NCBI RefSeq assembly: GCF_032854445.1
Contig: NC_088305.1
Span: forward strand, 12,817,717 to 12,881,716
DNA length: 64,000 nucleotides
Direction of reading: 5' to 3'
From: Liolophura sinensis
Lineage: Eukaryota; Mollusca; Polyplacophora; Chitonida; Chitonidae
This document shows, in pieces, positions 1 through 10,588 of the stretch. Under the pieces are notes generated by a model. The model was not told the DNA's origin. It saw nothing but the letters and a program-made list of their open reading frames with translations, and did no database searches. Both the position numbers and the translations under genes were made by a program. Positions within the stretch are counted from its first letter, which is position 1, and the number at the start of each line of letters is the position of its first letter.

Positions 1-237
1 GCCTCCGTGGTTCAGCTGGTTAGCGCGCTAGCGCAGCGTAATGACCCAGGAGCCTCTCCCCTCTGCGGGCGGTGTTCCTCTCCGGCCATAAGTGGGAAGC
101 TCTGCAGCAACCTGCGGATGGTCGTGGGTTTCCTCCGGGCTCTGCCCGGTTTCCTCTCACCATAATGCTGTCCGCCGTCGTATAAGTGAAATGTTTTTGA
201 GTACGGCGTAAAACACCAATCAAATAAATAAATAAAA
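1..237 (+). mobile_element. SINE type A, nearly full length
   Basis: It starts with the tRNA-derived head gcctccgtggttcagctgg, whose box A (TGGTTCAGCTGG) is intact. The box B stretch (gttcaagtcc in other copies) is replaced by ctctgcgggcggtgttcctc, so internal Pol III promotion is probably lost. The core (gtcgtgggtttcctccgggc, caccataatgctg) and the tail gagtacggcgtaaaacacc with (AAAT)n follow. It ends 55 bp before the first GPCR exon in the window, so it is intronic. Confidence 0.92.
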
Positions 238-292
238 TGTATCTCTGGCTTAGTTGTTAGTCCTTCTGGATACTTTTAACCTCTTCTTTCAG

Positions 293-431
293 ACGACTGG
301 CCAAGTCTACCCTGGTCCTCATCCCACTGTTTGGTGCCTATTACATCGTATTTATATGTATACCTGATTATTCTCACCATGAACTAGAGCTGGCCAAACT
401 CTACACAGAGTGTATATTATCTTCCTTCCAG
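293..431 (+). CDS. Class B (secretin-family) GPCR, exon for TM6, loop 3 and start of TM7
   Basis: The exon follows a clean acceptor (ctcttctttcag) and ends at CAG|gtaaca. The first base completes a codon begun upstream; the frame then reads 46 residues. RLAKSTLVLIPLFGAYYIVF is the TM6 block of class B receptors, with the conserved proline in LVLIPLFG. CIPDYSHHELELAKLY fits extracellular loop 3, and TECILSSFQ opens TM7 with the family's SFQ. The RLAKSTL / PLFG wording is closest to VIP/PACAP and PTH receptors as I remember them. Such receptors bind peptide hormones at the plasma membrane and usually couple to Gs. Exons for the N-terminal hormone-binding domain and TM1-5 must lie upstream of the window. 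Subfamily is not settled. Confidence 0.93.
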
Positions 432-1551
432 GTAACACTTGTCTTTCTTTAAAGGGAATGAAACGTTAAAAACGAAGCAAGCGTCCATAAGACCATTAAA
501 GATGGAGAAAACATAACAGTTACATAAAGTTCAGATGAAAGATTGCAAAAAGTTAATGTGGTTTTCAGTATTTTTTCCTTTTTTCTTTAAAGAGAAAAAG
601 ACACTTGAAAATAATTTTTGTATGGTGGGTTTTTGGTCCATATAGTCTTCGCGTAATAATTCTTATCGATGAGGATGTAACACATGTTTAATAAATATAT
701 TTGCGCTCAACCTGGATTTTGGTCATATTTATATTTTGAATATATTTATAGATATTATCAAGATTCAGATTAAATTCATATGTTTGTATATAAACAACGA
801 ACTTACGTTCAAATAAATTTATTAGACATGCATCACATCCTTATCTAGAACATTATTATGAAACGACGATAAGTATATTTTATTATATTTACTTTTTTCT
901 CTTTTTACCGATATAAATACAGTCAAATGTTTGGATTGTAAGTTGCGCTTAATGGAGAATATTGATACTATATGGCAGTGACATCGAACACTTTTTTCTT
1001 TAAATTTTCCTTCAGATCTACATGTTTGTGGACTGTATTGATAAAACATGTCGCAATATAGTTTTTTTTCATGTTTTAAAATCATTTCAACACTATAAAG
1101 ATTACGGGCATGTGTCTGATATTTACCGAAAGGCAATAATTTGAGATGTTTTCGGAAAATACATAAAACTGGACCTGATTAGCGAACAAGGATTTTCTTG
1201 CTAAAAAAATCTCTGGCGTAGCCTTTTTATACGACGACGTATTCTTATTATTATTAAGATCATGCTGATGATAACGATTATTACAATAATAATAACGATG
1301 ACCTGGACAGTTTGGTATCCTTTGGTTACACGCCACCATTTTCACCATTATGTGATTTTTCTCTCATCCAAGAAAAAGTTCCCCACAAATGTTTTAGCTT
1401 TTCACTTCAAACTTTTTATTGTACTTGCCTCACAAATGCCAAGTGCATATAAAATGACTGCATTAAAAAGCTGAATCGGTTCGCCAAAGATATTAAAAAG
1501 ACTCTTCTAGCGGTCACTCAACACGTAAACCACAACTGTTTCTTTTCACAG
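432..1551 (+). other. GPCR intron between the TM6 and 42-nt exons
   Basis: AT-rich intron sequence of 1120 bp. I see no repeat family or second gene in it; the short ORFs on either strand have no recognisable content. Confidence 0.8.
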
Positions 1552-1593
1552 GGATTTATCGTTGCTCTTCTCTTTTGCTTCCTAAATGGAGAG
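1552..1593 (+). CDS. Class B GPCR, 42-nt exon for the end of TM7 and start of helix 8
   Basis: This tiny exon is bounded by ttcttttcacag and GAG|gtaagaac and encodes GFIVALLFCFLNGE in phase 0 at both ends. Joined to the previous exon it restores the class B signature SFQGF...CFLNGE. A 42-nt exon at exactly this place is a conserved feature of secretin-family receptor genes, so size, phase and content all agree. It is too short for standard ORF finding and was located by its splice sites and motif. The intron before it is 1120 bp. Confidence 0.93.
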
Positions 1594-2089
1594 GTAAGAA
1601 CAACTTTATCTGTTTTCTTTACTTTTTACTTCATGACCACTTAGCGTATTCTTAATTTGTTGTGGTTGTAACATCACCCGCTACACTGTAATTAAACCAG
1701 ACGGCAATTTTAAGTGCGCATGACACATCCAGATCAACAAGGGGGGTAAAAGGCATCGAAACCTTTTTGTGTGTTTTGTCTATGGACTCGAGCATAGTTT
1801 CGTTCTTAGAGAAATCCTGATAAAAATCTTTAATTGATATGAATCCTGGGCTTTCGCCATAAATTTTTTTGCACGTGCGCACTCAATAAGTCTGTCTGGC
1901 TTTTTAACATCGAAGAACAGCCGTGGTTCATCAATTACAGTTGATTGGCTCCGCTTATGTGCTCTTTATCCGTCCAATACAGACCAAAGAATGCCGGTTT
2001 GCTCTGAGATCCTCAGTGTGGTATAAATATAGTCGACCCTCTTCATAATGCAGATAGATAACATGATGGGCAAAAGCTGTGTCTAATCT

Positions 2090-2300
2090 AATAATTATTT
2101 TTTCGCTTGACTGATGATGTACGCCACACTTAAGAATGTTGCACCTTTATGATGGCCGTCAGATTTACTGGTCAAGGAAACCGGGCTAACTTGAAGAAAA
2201 AGCACTGTATGTGTATAGTCTGGTGGTAACTGGGTTTGAACCCGTGATCTGATTGGCTTATATGGCTTGGGCTCAACCAGTCTGGACCGCTGGGACAACG
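2090..2300 (-). mobile_element. Old SINE with a different tRNA head but the same core
   Basis: On the minus strand a perfect box B, ggttcaaaccc, is followed by a diverged core (cccggtttccttgaccag, gacggccatcataaaggtg) and the tail attcttaagtgtggcgtac, ending in A-rich sequence. The order and wording match type A SINEs (cccggtttcctcccacc, ggccgccgtcgtataagtg, attcttgagtacggcgtaa), but the head differs, which suggests an older relative sharing the core. Confidence 0.6.
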
Positions 2301-2410
2301 AGGGCCCTCGCTGTATTACAAGCTATACCGATCAGGACATATGTGGTCTCTACCATGAACCTACAACGTTATGGATAGGCTATGAGCATGCGTTTTGAAA
2401 TCTTTAGTAA

Positions 2411-2865
2411 GATATATCCTGCAGGAGTTAATGCTCCATCTTGACATCCTGCAGGAGTTAATGATCATTCTTTGTATCCTCCGGGAGTTAATGATCACCC
2501 TTTGCATCCTACAGGAGTTAATGCTCACTCTTGACATTTTGCAGGAGCTAATGCTCACTTTTTACATCCTGCATGGGTCAATGATCACTTTTGACATCCT
2601 GCATGAGTTAATGATCATTCTTGACATCATGCAGGAGTTAATGCTTACTCTTGACATCTTGCAGGAGTTATTGCTCACTTTTGACATTCTGCAGGATGTA
2701 AAGCTCACTTTTGACATCCTGCAGGATGTAAAGCTCACTTTTGACATCCTGCAGGAGTTAATGCTCACACTTGACATCTTGCAGGAGTTAATGCTCACTT
2801 TTGACATCCTGCAGGAAGTAAAGCTCACTTTTGACATCCTGCAGACGTTAATGCTCACATTTGAC
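2411..2865 (+). repeat. 30-bp tandem array, about 15 copies
   Basis: The unit reads about cctgcaggagttaatgctca then ctcttgacat, with substitutions but almost no length change. Because 30 is a multiple of 3, open frames run across the array on both strands; these are by-products, not genes. Confidence 0.95.
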
Positions 2866-3530
2866 TGAAACCTGTTACGCTGCCCGATTAAATCCAGTGA
2901 AGATTGATTTAAGTAGATATGCATTTTTGTGTAGATTATTTTTTATAGATTCCTGATTACATATACTGGGAACAAATCATGCCTATGTAGTATTTTTTAG
3001 GTAGAAACTGATATGAGCAGAAACTTAATGCAACGTTTATTGTATTGTGTTATATTGTATTTATTCACCATAAGTACAATTAGAAAAATGTTTACAGAAA
3101 ATGAATCATGGCGGGAATAAAGTGACAAAGGGCTTGATCTATGAAGATATTCTTCTGTATTAGTTTATATAATTATGTATAAAAGAATGTAGAACTGAGT
3201 ATTGCGTAGAAAATAATATACCAAAGTTAAATGTAGTGCATTTTGCCCAATGCCATGCAGCTTCCTTGCTTGTTCTCGTGGACTCTCTGGAATGCATATA
3301 AGAACTTCAGCCCTCTCCTCTCCACTATATATACGAATACCTTAACCCATCCTATCCTGTATACCTACACCTTGCTATAGTTAAGAGTCCACATGGATGA
3401 TTCTTTGTTTCCGCTTTTGTACCCTCTAACCGCTTACTTGACACCATCACGCACACATATTGCACATTAACTAGAAGAGTGCAATATTCAGTTTCAACAA
3501 CTAATTGGGGATCGTAGTTCCGAAAAATGA

Positions 3531-3531
3531 T

Positions 3532-3570
<39 letters not shown>

Positions 3571-3714
3571 TTAATTTATTTATTTGATTGGTGTTTTACG
3601 CCGTACTCAAGAATATTTCACTTATACGACGGCGACCAGCGTTATGGTGGGAGGAAACCGGGCAGAACCCGGGGGAAACCCACGACCACCCGCAGGTTGC
3701 TGCCAGACCTTTCC
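3531..3714 (-). mobile_element. SINE type A, 5'-truncated
   Basis: It begins on the + strand with a long (ATTT)n tail, then gattggtgttttacgccgta and the core up to the tgccagacctttcc segment. The tRNA head is absent. Confidence 0.9.
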
Positions 3715-4117
3715 ATGACAAATACATGATGGGAAATAGTCAAGTTCGGTGATGTGGATCCACAGAGAATGGCCAACCGTCAAATACGTCCCAAAATTTA
3801 ACTGATGCGCTATCTTGTTACTTCCGAATTGTGGACGCGAATCTATATTGTATTACATAGGGTCATTACGTTGTCACTGCATTCGTCCGAGATTGCTGAG
3901 ACGTAGGGATCTCAGGACCACGCAGCCTAGGAAATAACCGATCGACACTGTTCGTGAGATAAATCCACAGATGAAAAAATAAGGGACATAACGGTCACAA
4001 CGGTCGCATTAGGTTTTTAAATGGAGCGCTCCATGGCGTTGGTTTGGGGTCGAACAAAATTTTGCCAAACGTAAGGTCATAGCGATCTGGGACTACCAGT
4101 AATGGGTTTATGGTTGG

Positions 4118-4386
4118 ATTTATTTATTTATTTATTTATTTATTTATGTATTTGATTGATATTTTACGCCGTACCTAAGAATATTTCACTTATACCTCGG
4201 CGGCCAGCATTGAGTGGAAAACGGGCAGAGCCCGGGGAAAACCCACGACCATCCGCAGGTTAATGCCAGACCTTCACACGTACGGCCGGGGAGGAGCCAG
4301 CATGAGCTGGACTTGAACTCACAGCGACCGCATTGGTGAGAGACTCCTGGGTCATTACGCTGTGCTAGCGCGCTAACCAACTGAGC
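4118..4386 (-). mobile_element. SINE type A, full length with target-site duplication
   Basis: Complete element with (AAAT)n tail, core, box B (gttcaagtcc) and box A. The 13-bp sequence ggtttatggttgg flanks it perfectly at 4105-4117 and 4387-4399. The base after the gagc of the head coincides with the duplication, so the outer head bases may be trimmed. Confidence 0.93.
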
Positions 4387-6847
4387 GGTTTATGGTTGGC
4401 AGTGCTCATGCTTGTTCGACAGATTTCATGGTTATTCACCTGTAATTTTCCATCTGCATGAAGTGTTTTGTTCAAAATGAAGAAAGAAAGAAATTAAAGA
4501 TAAAAACGTTTAAGTCAAGACGATATTTTGAATGGTTTATTTTTTTTCTGAAAACATTTCCAGCTTGAACAAAAGGGAAATAAAAATATGTTATTTTGTT
4601 TTAACAGAGACTTGTGTACTCTGATTACAGAAATATATAGCTCCATCGTTTCATCGTTCCCTTGACTCCACCCTATAATAAGATCACAACACTCCCTCTG
4701 TTAGGACGGCAACCCTAACATTTTACCTTACATTTCTTATTTTATCATATTCACCTAAAATTTGTGTCCAAAATTGTTCACGCTTTTGTACTTAGTTATT
4801 TTATTTCATAAAATATATGACACTGAGGCCATACCAAATACATATAGTAAAGGTTTAAAATATGCCAAAGTAGACGTAATGGGAATGGCACAGGAGTCGG
4901 ATTCAACCGACCGGATGTAGATTAGAAACTGCAATATGGCGTCGCAAGGGGGAGATAACTGATCTGTACAGATGTTTTCTGTGTGTATTGTCAGGTTCAC
5001 GCTCAGCTGGCTGCTTTCTGCGGAGTGGATGGCCTAATGAAGAGGCAAACGAGGTCATAGTGTTCAGTCTTCATACGTCACTCATACAAAACAAAACCGA
5101 CCGTTGTTGTTGTTTCATCACACGTGACAAAGAACCTCTTACTAAAGCGGATATCGTTATAGTATGACCTGTCTTACTGTGTGTCAGCTATACATCACGC
5201 TTACATGCGCTGCTTTACACTTTCGGTTCCACAAAACGCCTTGCGTTTTTCCAGTCTTTCTGTTTCACGTTGTTTTTGTACGGTTCTGTGTCTTTGGATT
5301 CTCAGTGGTAAATTTGTCGCATGTGCCTGGATATTGTTTTTGCACGAAACCCCATATACCCCATCGTTGTTGGTATCCCATTTGGACACCTTTTCTTTCT
5401 TTTCATCGCGGTTTGGAAAAGTCTTGATATTATGCACAAACGCGAGAATAGTGCAGTGGTACTAAGAATCGTAACCTGGAACAAATTAATTAAGTAGCTT
5501 AGTGTATCCTTAGGCAAGAGCATTGATTGCCTAACAAAAGTCGATCCAAGCGGGGTACTGTTGGTGCCCGTAAAAGTAGAGGGTACCTGACAGTGGCGTA
5601 ACAGATTGGAACAGCAGAGAATGGTGTGGTTTTACACAGTTTGGAACCGGTTTTTGTAGGCACGATTAAATATTGAGCCAAATAATGTTTCAGTAATTGA
5701 AACACTCAGTGCAAAGCGGAGCGTAAATCTTAGCCTAAAACATCATTCAGTACCATCAGTTTTATACCCACAAGTTTTTGTAGATGCCTTGCCTGATTTT
5801 TGTACCAAATAACAACACCAGAAGTAGGTTTCATGGACACCATTACAATGATTTCAAATAGGATAAATTAAACTTTAGCTCTTAAAAAATAAACCAAAAT
5901 TCAGAGTACACTGCAATAAAAAAAATGATGCCGAAACTGGCGAAGTTGCATTTGATTAATTATTATTTTGCTTTTTTGGGAAGTGAAAAGTTAGACATAT
6001 GTAGGGTCTCGTTTATAATTTACAAGTGTACTTAGGCTTGTTCCGTTATGGTGATTTGGCGTACAAAGTCGGTACGAGCCTCAGCCAGTTTCTACCGGTT
6101 AGTCAAAGAACAATAAAACAGAAAGTAGGGGAGGCAACTCGAGAGAAATACCTATTTCACTGTTAGCGAAAGATTGACAGCAATGTGTGAGTGAGGGGAG
6201 GGGACATAATCGATGGTTGTTTATTGCGCCAATCTGGCTTTCTTGTGTTTTGTCCAAAGAAAGACTGCACGTGCATCTCACGTTCCCCTTTCCTTCACCA
6301 ACAATTTAGCTTCATGTACACATGCCTTTTGTGTTCTTATGTCTGCTCTGCCATGTTACCTCACGCAGGAACTGGAATCAGTAAAGAAGAAGCAATATTT
6401 GGTTTTCAATTTTTGAGATGTTAAATAGTTTCAGATCTTTGAATTTTCATATTTTGGTGGGTGGGGTGAGGAAGGGAGGGGGACAAATTATTCAGCTCTC
6501 TACCGGACTTCGCCAGGCCTCATGTCCATGTCACAGGTCGAGATGTTCAGAGCTGCGACAGTATGACCTCGATTTCCTCTTCCTCATACATTTCGTAGTA
6601 TTACGCCCTTTTCTACTCACCTACTGATCAGGTCAACTCAACTCAAAGAAAACTCTGAAGTTTACCTAATACCCACCAATACACAGTCAGCAGTAAACTA
6701 TAAAGCCTAGCTTCAATACAAAATGTCAACTCATCAACAGACATAAGAAAGCCAAAACGCAAGATAAAAACGTCCCAGATACCGGTGCTTAAAGTGTCGG
6801 GAACTTAACTCGCCAAACAGGACGTTGTCATGGGAGTTGGTACTCTC

Positions 6848-7546
6848 AAAAAATGTTAAATTTAACAGAAAGTCTGTTGTCTGAGTGATGCTAGAATGTA
6901 TTCTGTTATTGCAGCGGATTATTCTGTTAAATATAACACACATATTCTATTAATTCAACATAAAGATGCTATTAGACTGACAGTATATTATATTAAATAT
7001 GACACAATACTGTGCTATATAGACGATATTGCGCAGTGAAGACTGAATGTCTTAGGGTGAGAGGTGAAAATGATTGCCCACGAGACACGAAGCGTCAAGC
7101 AGGTTATCATTTCCACCTTTCACGAGAAAAATATTTATAATATTCAACCTTCACTATGCAGTATACCATTTGATTGTGTATATTTTGACAATATCATGAT
7201 TTCGTGTATTTGAACAAGTTTAAGCAATGTTTCAGCTATAGGCCCTCGCAGACGTGTGTATTGCGTGCCGTCGCACATGACGTATTGTATGACGTCGTGT
7301 CGTGTTGCGTGACATAAGAAATGTTAATGTTGCCATTCTGCTTAGCTCGGATTAAAACGTCATAAAACAAAATATTTCTTTTTGTCACGTCAATAACAAA
7401 AGTGATATCTAACTCTAAACAGTGAGATATCGCTTTTATCAGTTATAGGAAATCCTAACATTTCATCGTTATATAAATAACAAAATAGCAGAATACATTT
7501 AGCATCACTCAGACAACACACTTCCTGTTAAATTTAAGAGATTCAT
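6848..7546. mobile_element. Terminal-inverted-repeat element (MITE-like), about 700 bp, with nested hairpins
   Basis: The left arm (6848-6912, gttaaatttaacagaaagtc through tgtctgagtgatgctagaat) is matched in inverse by the right arm (7483-7546). Inside are two imperfect hairpins: ggtgaaaatgat / atcatttccacc (7064-7117) and aaaagtgatatct / agatatcgctttt (near 7400-7438). It shares its arms with the 20221-20466 element. There is no transposase ORF, so it is non-autonomous. Confidence 0.65.
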
Positions 7547-8539
7547 ATTTTGAGTGGATATCCAGTTCGACCTTCTAATTGTTCTCTTGTAAGACGCCGT
7601 AATTCATTCGAATCATGCCTGGACTAGTTATCCGAAACAACGCTGGATTTAGTGAATCAGTTAACGATGTATCTATGGAGCTTGGATGTGAAATGTTCCT
7701 TGGACTTCAAACCTGTATTACAGTTAACTCAGAATCAAATTGCAATGCCGGTCTTATCGTAACACTATCGTAACACTGGGACTATAGCAGACTAAAATTA
7801 GCACCGGGCTTAATTTCTAACACACGTCTGACCAAGTGCGTCCTTTGTGCACAGAAGCTTTCTCATTTGTTAATATCATTTCAATTTGGTTGTTACGTTT
7901 ATTTCTGCAGCGAAGGCATCAGTTGGTTTTCGGATTTTATATAGTAATTTTGCTTTTTAAGTTTTTTTGTCTTTGTGAACGGGATGCGCTGTCAACATTA
8001 ACAAATTTAAAAGAACATGTGTTCTGCTTGGCTGAGACGCTCAAAAAAACAAGTGAGCTAACAACAAATCTGTTTTGTACAATGTTAGTGGAAAAATGAT
8101 TTGCATTATAATGCATTTTACATTCATTTATGTCTTTTGATCAAAGGCCTTCACATTAATTAATGTATTTTGATCAAATGCCTTCTACATTTCTTGTCAA
8201 AGCTCTTCGTCACACATTTTTGCACGTTACACATAATATTTTACAGTAGCAATTTTACATTATCCAAGAATCGGTACACTTTCTCTTTGATTTGTTGGTT
8301 TTCTGTAAGGCATTTAGAGGTTTAATTTGATTTTGCTTTTAAATTAATTGTGTCATGCTGACATTTTTTCACTATTCCGAAGCTTCGGTTATTCGCTGGT
8401 TCAGAGAATATTAGATAACTGAGAACCAGTTTTTTTCTTTTAAACCTTTTTTTTTTGTTGCTGTAAATTTTATAATTGAAGAATTTATAATCAATAACAT
8501 GTGACTTGTGTGTTTTTTTTTATTTTATTTTTTCTTCAG

Positions 8540-8860
8540 GTTCAAGCTGAAATTCGAAAAAAGTGGGGCATCGGCATTTTGCCGGGACGCAGTAACTCCG
8601 GGAGATCCGGAACCATGTCAACTGTAGCGCGTGGCTCCACAGTGATTTCAACAGGTCACGAGGAGGGTCATCATCAGCCGAAAAGACCGGCAGGGGGAGC
8701 TGATGACTTAGCACAGTTCGAAACCATGGAAATGATGCCTCCACCCTCGAACGGACATGCGCGGAAGGGCGATGCAGACGTTGACACCTCGCAAGGGCTG
8801 GCAAATGGTCACATGTTTTTTTGCGGTGACGTCACAGGGGAACATAGACCAATGATTTAG
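8540..8860 (+). CDS. Class B GPCR, last coding exon: helix 8 and C-terminal tail, with stop
   Basis: The exon follows the acceptor tttcttcag and opens in phase 0 with VQAEIRKKW, continuing FLNGE into the conserved FLNGEVQAEIRKKW of helix 8. The remaining roughly 95 residues form a cytoplasmic tail of low complexity, rich in Gly, Ser, His and Pro, without recognisable domains. Several Ser/Thr could serve as GRK/arrestin sites (inference). The reading ends ...GEHRPMI with TAG at 8858-8860. The last residues could be altered if a further exon is spliced in. A long 6946-bp intron separates it from the previous exon. Tail length is plausible for VIP/PACAP/PTH-type receptors. A possible AATAAA polyadenylation signal lies at 9542, but nothing shows that it is used. 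Confidence 0.88.
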   Translation, partial: VQAEIRKKWGIGILPGRSNSGRSGTMSTVARGSTVISTGHEEGHHQPKRPAGGADDLAQFETMEMMPPPSNGHARKGDADVDTSQGLANGHMFFCGDVTGEHRPMI

Positions 8861-9139
8861 CTCTATCTTGTTTGTTTGACAAGACACAGCTATAATGTTC
8901 CCAGCTGGTGTTGCTACGTACTTTTGAAAGTCTTGTCTTGTTCTGAGGGCCTTGTTTGTTAATGCTTGATCCCTCGATGAGATTTATGAATGTGACTTCG
9001 GAAATACCTGAAATTCTTCCAACAAGCCACATGGCAATTTTTTTTTGCGCTAACCTGTAAGCAAAATGAGATGTTATGTAAAACTGGTGAATGCAACTCA
9101 ATCACATCAACCAGAGAACAGCACAGGTTGCACGTGGGA

Positions 9140-9159
9140 GGGGGGGGGGGGGGGGGGGG
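9140..9159 (+). repeat. Poly-G tract of 20 bases
   Basis: An uninterrupted run of G, directly after gggag. Confidence 0.95.
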
Positions 9160-9577
9160 TTATCAGCACCGTTAAAGAAATGACACTTCCTCTTTTCTTT
9201 TTATACCTTAGCATAAAAGATCTTTGAGCGAAATTTTGTACATGGATTTCAACATACTCTAAACCACGAGTTTTGCCTGTGTTATTTTGATTTATTAACT
9301 CTACCATATATATATATATATCTAACATATATATTTGAGCTTTAAGTTATAGTTACATAGTAGCCTACATAAGTAAAGCAATAACTGACACAATAACCCA
9401 AGAAAATATTTCCCTCGCATGTCATAAATGCTCAAACTTTCACAGACGAGGAATTTTCATAATATACGACTCAACAATATAGCCTACGACTTGTATACGC
9501 GACAGCACGAGACTTCACGGGGAAAGCAGGGTTTAAAAGGTAATAAAAATCGGCATACTACAGTACAATGGCCTGCT

Positions 9578-9822
9578 TTGATTACATAAATGACACGTTA
9601 AGATACGATATTTGACGTGCTAAGACTATATAAATGACGTACTAAGATTACATTAATGACGTGATAGGTTTACATAATCGACCTTCTATAGTATTAAATA
9701 AATGGATGTTAAGATAGATCAGTGACGTACTAAGATTACGGGAATAACGCTCTAGTGTTAAATAAAGGACGTGCTTAGATTACATAAGGACATGCTAAGA
9801 TTACATGAACAACGTACTAAAC
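9578..9822 (+). repeat. Degenerate 22-25-bp tandem array
   Basis: Units like gattacataaatgacgtac then taa recur with indels (for example at 9578, 9624, 9647, 9735, 9777, 9798). Confidence 0.7.
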
Positions 9823-9881
9823 AAGTTGAAAATTTGACGCGGTCGTCTTAAAGTCAAAACTTGATTTATGAAATTGGCACT

Positions 9882-10588
9882 AGATCACCTAGTACGTCGT
9901 ATCTTTAAGTACTGATGCTCTTAGGACGTCGTTTCTGTAAGAAGCGATCACCCAGTAGTCTTACCTATAAGTAATGGACCAAGAGTATCCTGTAAATACA
10001 GATCACCCAGTATGACATATATGTAAGTTTTGATCACTTACAGCACGTCGTATCTGTAAAGATCATCCAGTGCAACGTACCTGTCAGTAGCGATCGCCCA
10101 GCAGGCGCGACGTAAGTCATAATCACCAAGTATGTCGTATTTGTAAGTACTGTTGCACCTAAAAACAGGTGCGTTTGTAAGCACTGATCAACGAATACAT
10201 CGTGTCTGTAAATACCGATCACCCAGCACGTCGTGCGTGTAAGAACTGATCACGCAGTACGTTGTGTCTATAAGTACTGGTCACCAAGCAGGTCCTGTCT
10301 GTATAAGTACTGTTCATCCAGCGCGTCGTGTCTGTAAGTACTGGTCACCCAGTGCGTTGTGTCGGTAAGCAGTGATCACCCAGTACGTCGGGTCTGTGCG
10401 CACTGATCACCCAGTACGTCATGTCTGTGCGCACTGATCACCCAGTATGTCGTGTCTGTGCGCACCGATCACCTAGTATGTCGTGTCTGTGCACAATGAT
10501 CCCCCTGTAGGTCGTGTCTGTGCGCACTGATCACCCAGTACGTCGGGTCTGTAAGTACTAATGCACCCGGTGCGTCGTGTTTGTAAGT
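9882..10588 (+). repeat. 31-bp tandem array, about 22 copies
   Basis: Unit about cccagtacgtcgtgtctgta then agtactgatca. Central units around 10370-10550 use tctgtgcgcactgatca and are the most uniform; edges are more diverged. It adjoins the 9578-9822 array but has a different unit. Confidence 0.93.

Larger units (their letters stand above)
1594..8539 (+). other. GPCR intron before the last coding exon
   Basis: A 6946-bp intron holding a diverged SINE (2090-2300), a 30-bp tandem array, two further SINEs (3531-3714, 4118-4386) and a nested terminal-repeat element (6848-7546). In 4400-6847 and 7550-8500 I see only AT-rich unique sequence. Confidence 0.8.

Noticed and set aside
1-80. tRNA gene at the window start
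   Set aside because: Box A is good, but the sequence is the SINE head; it cannot fold as a complete tRNA and lacks the box B stretch.
2395-2924. Long open frames on both strands (157 and 120 residues) with a 10-residue repeat
   Set aside because: They arise from a 30-bp tandem array whose period is a multiple of three; both strands are open, and there is no homology or splice context.
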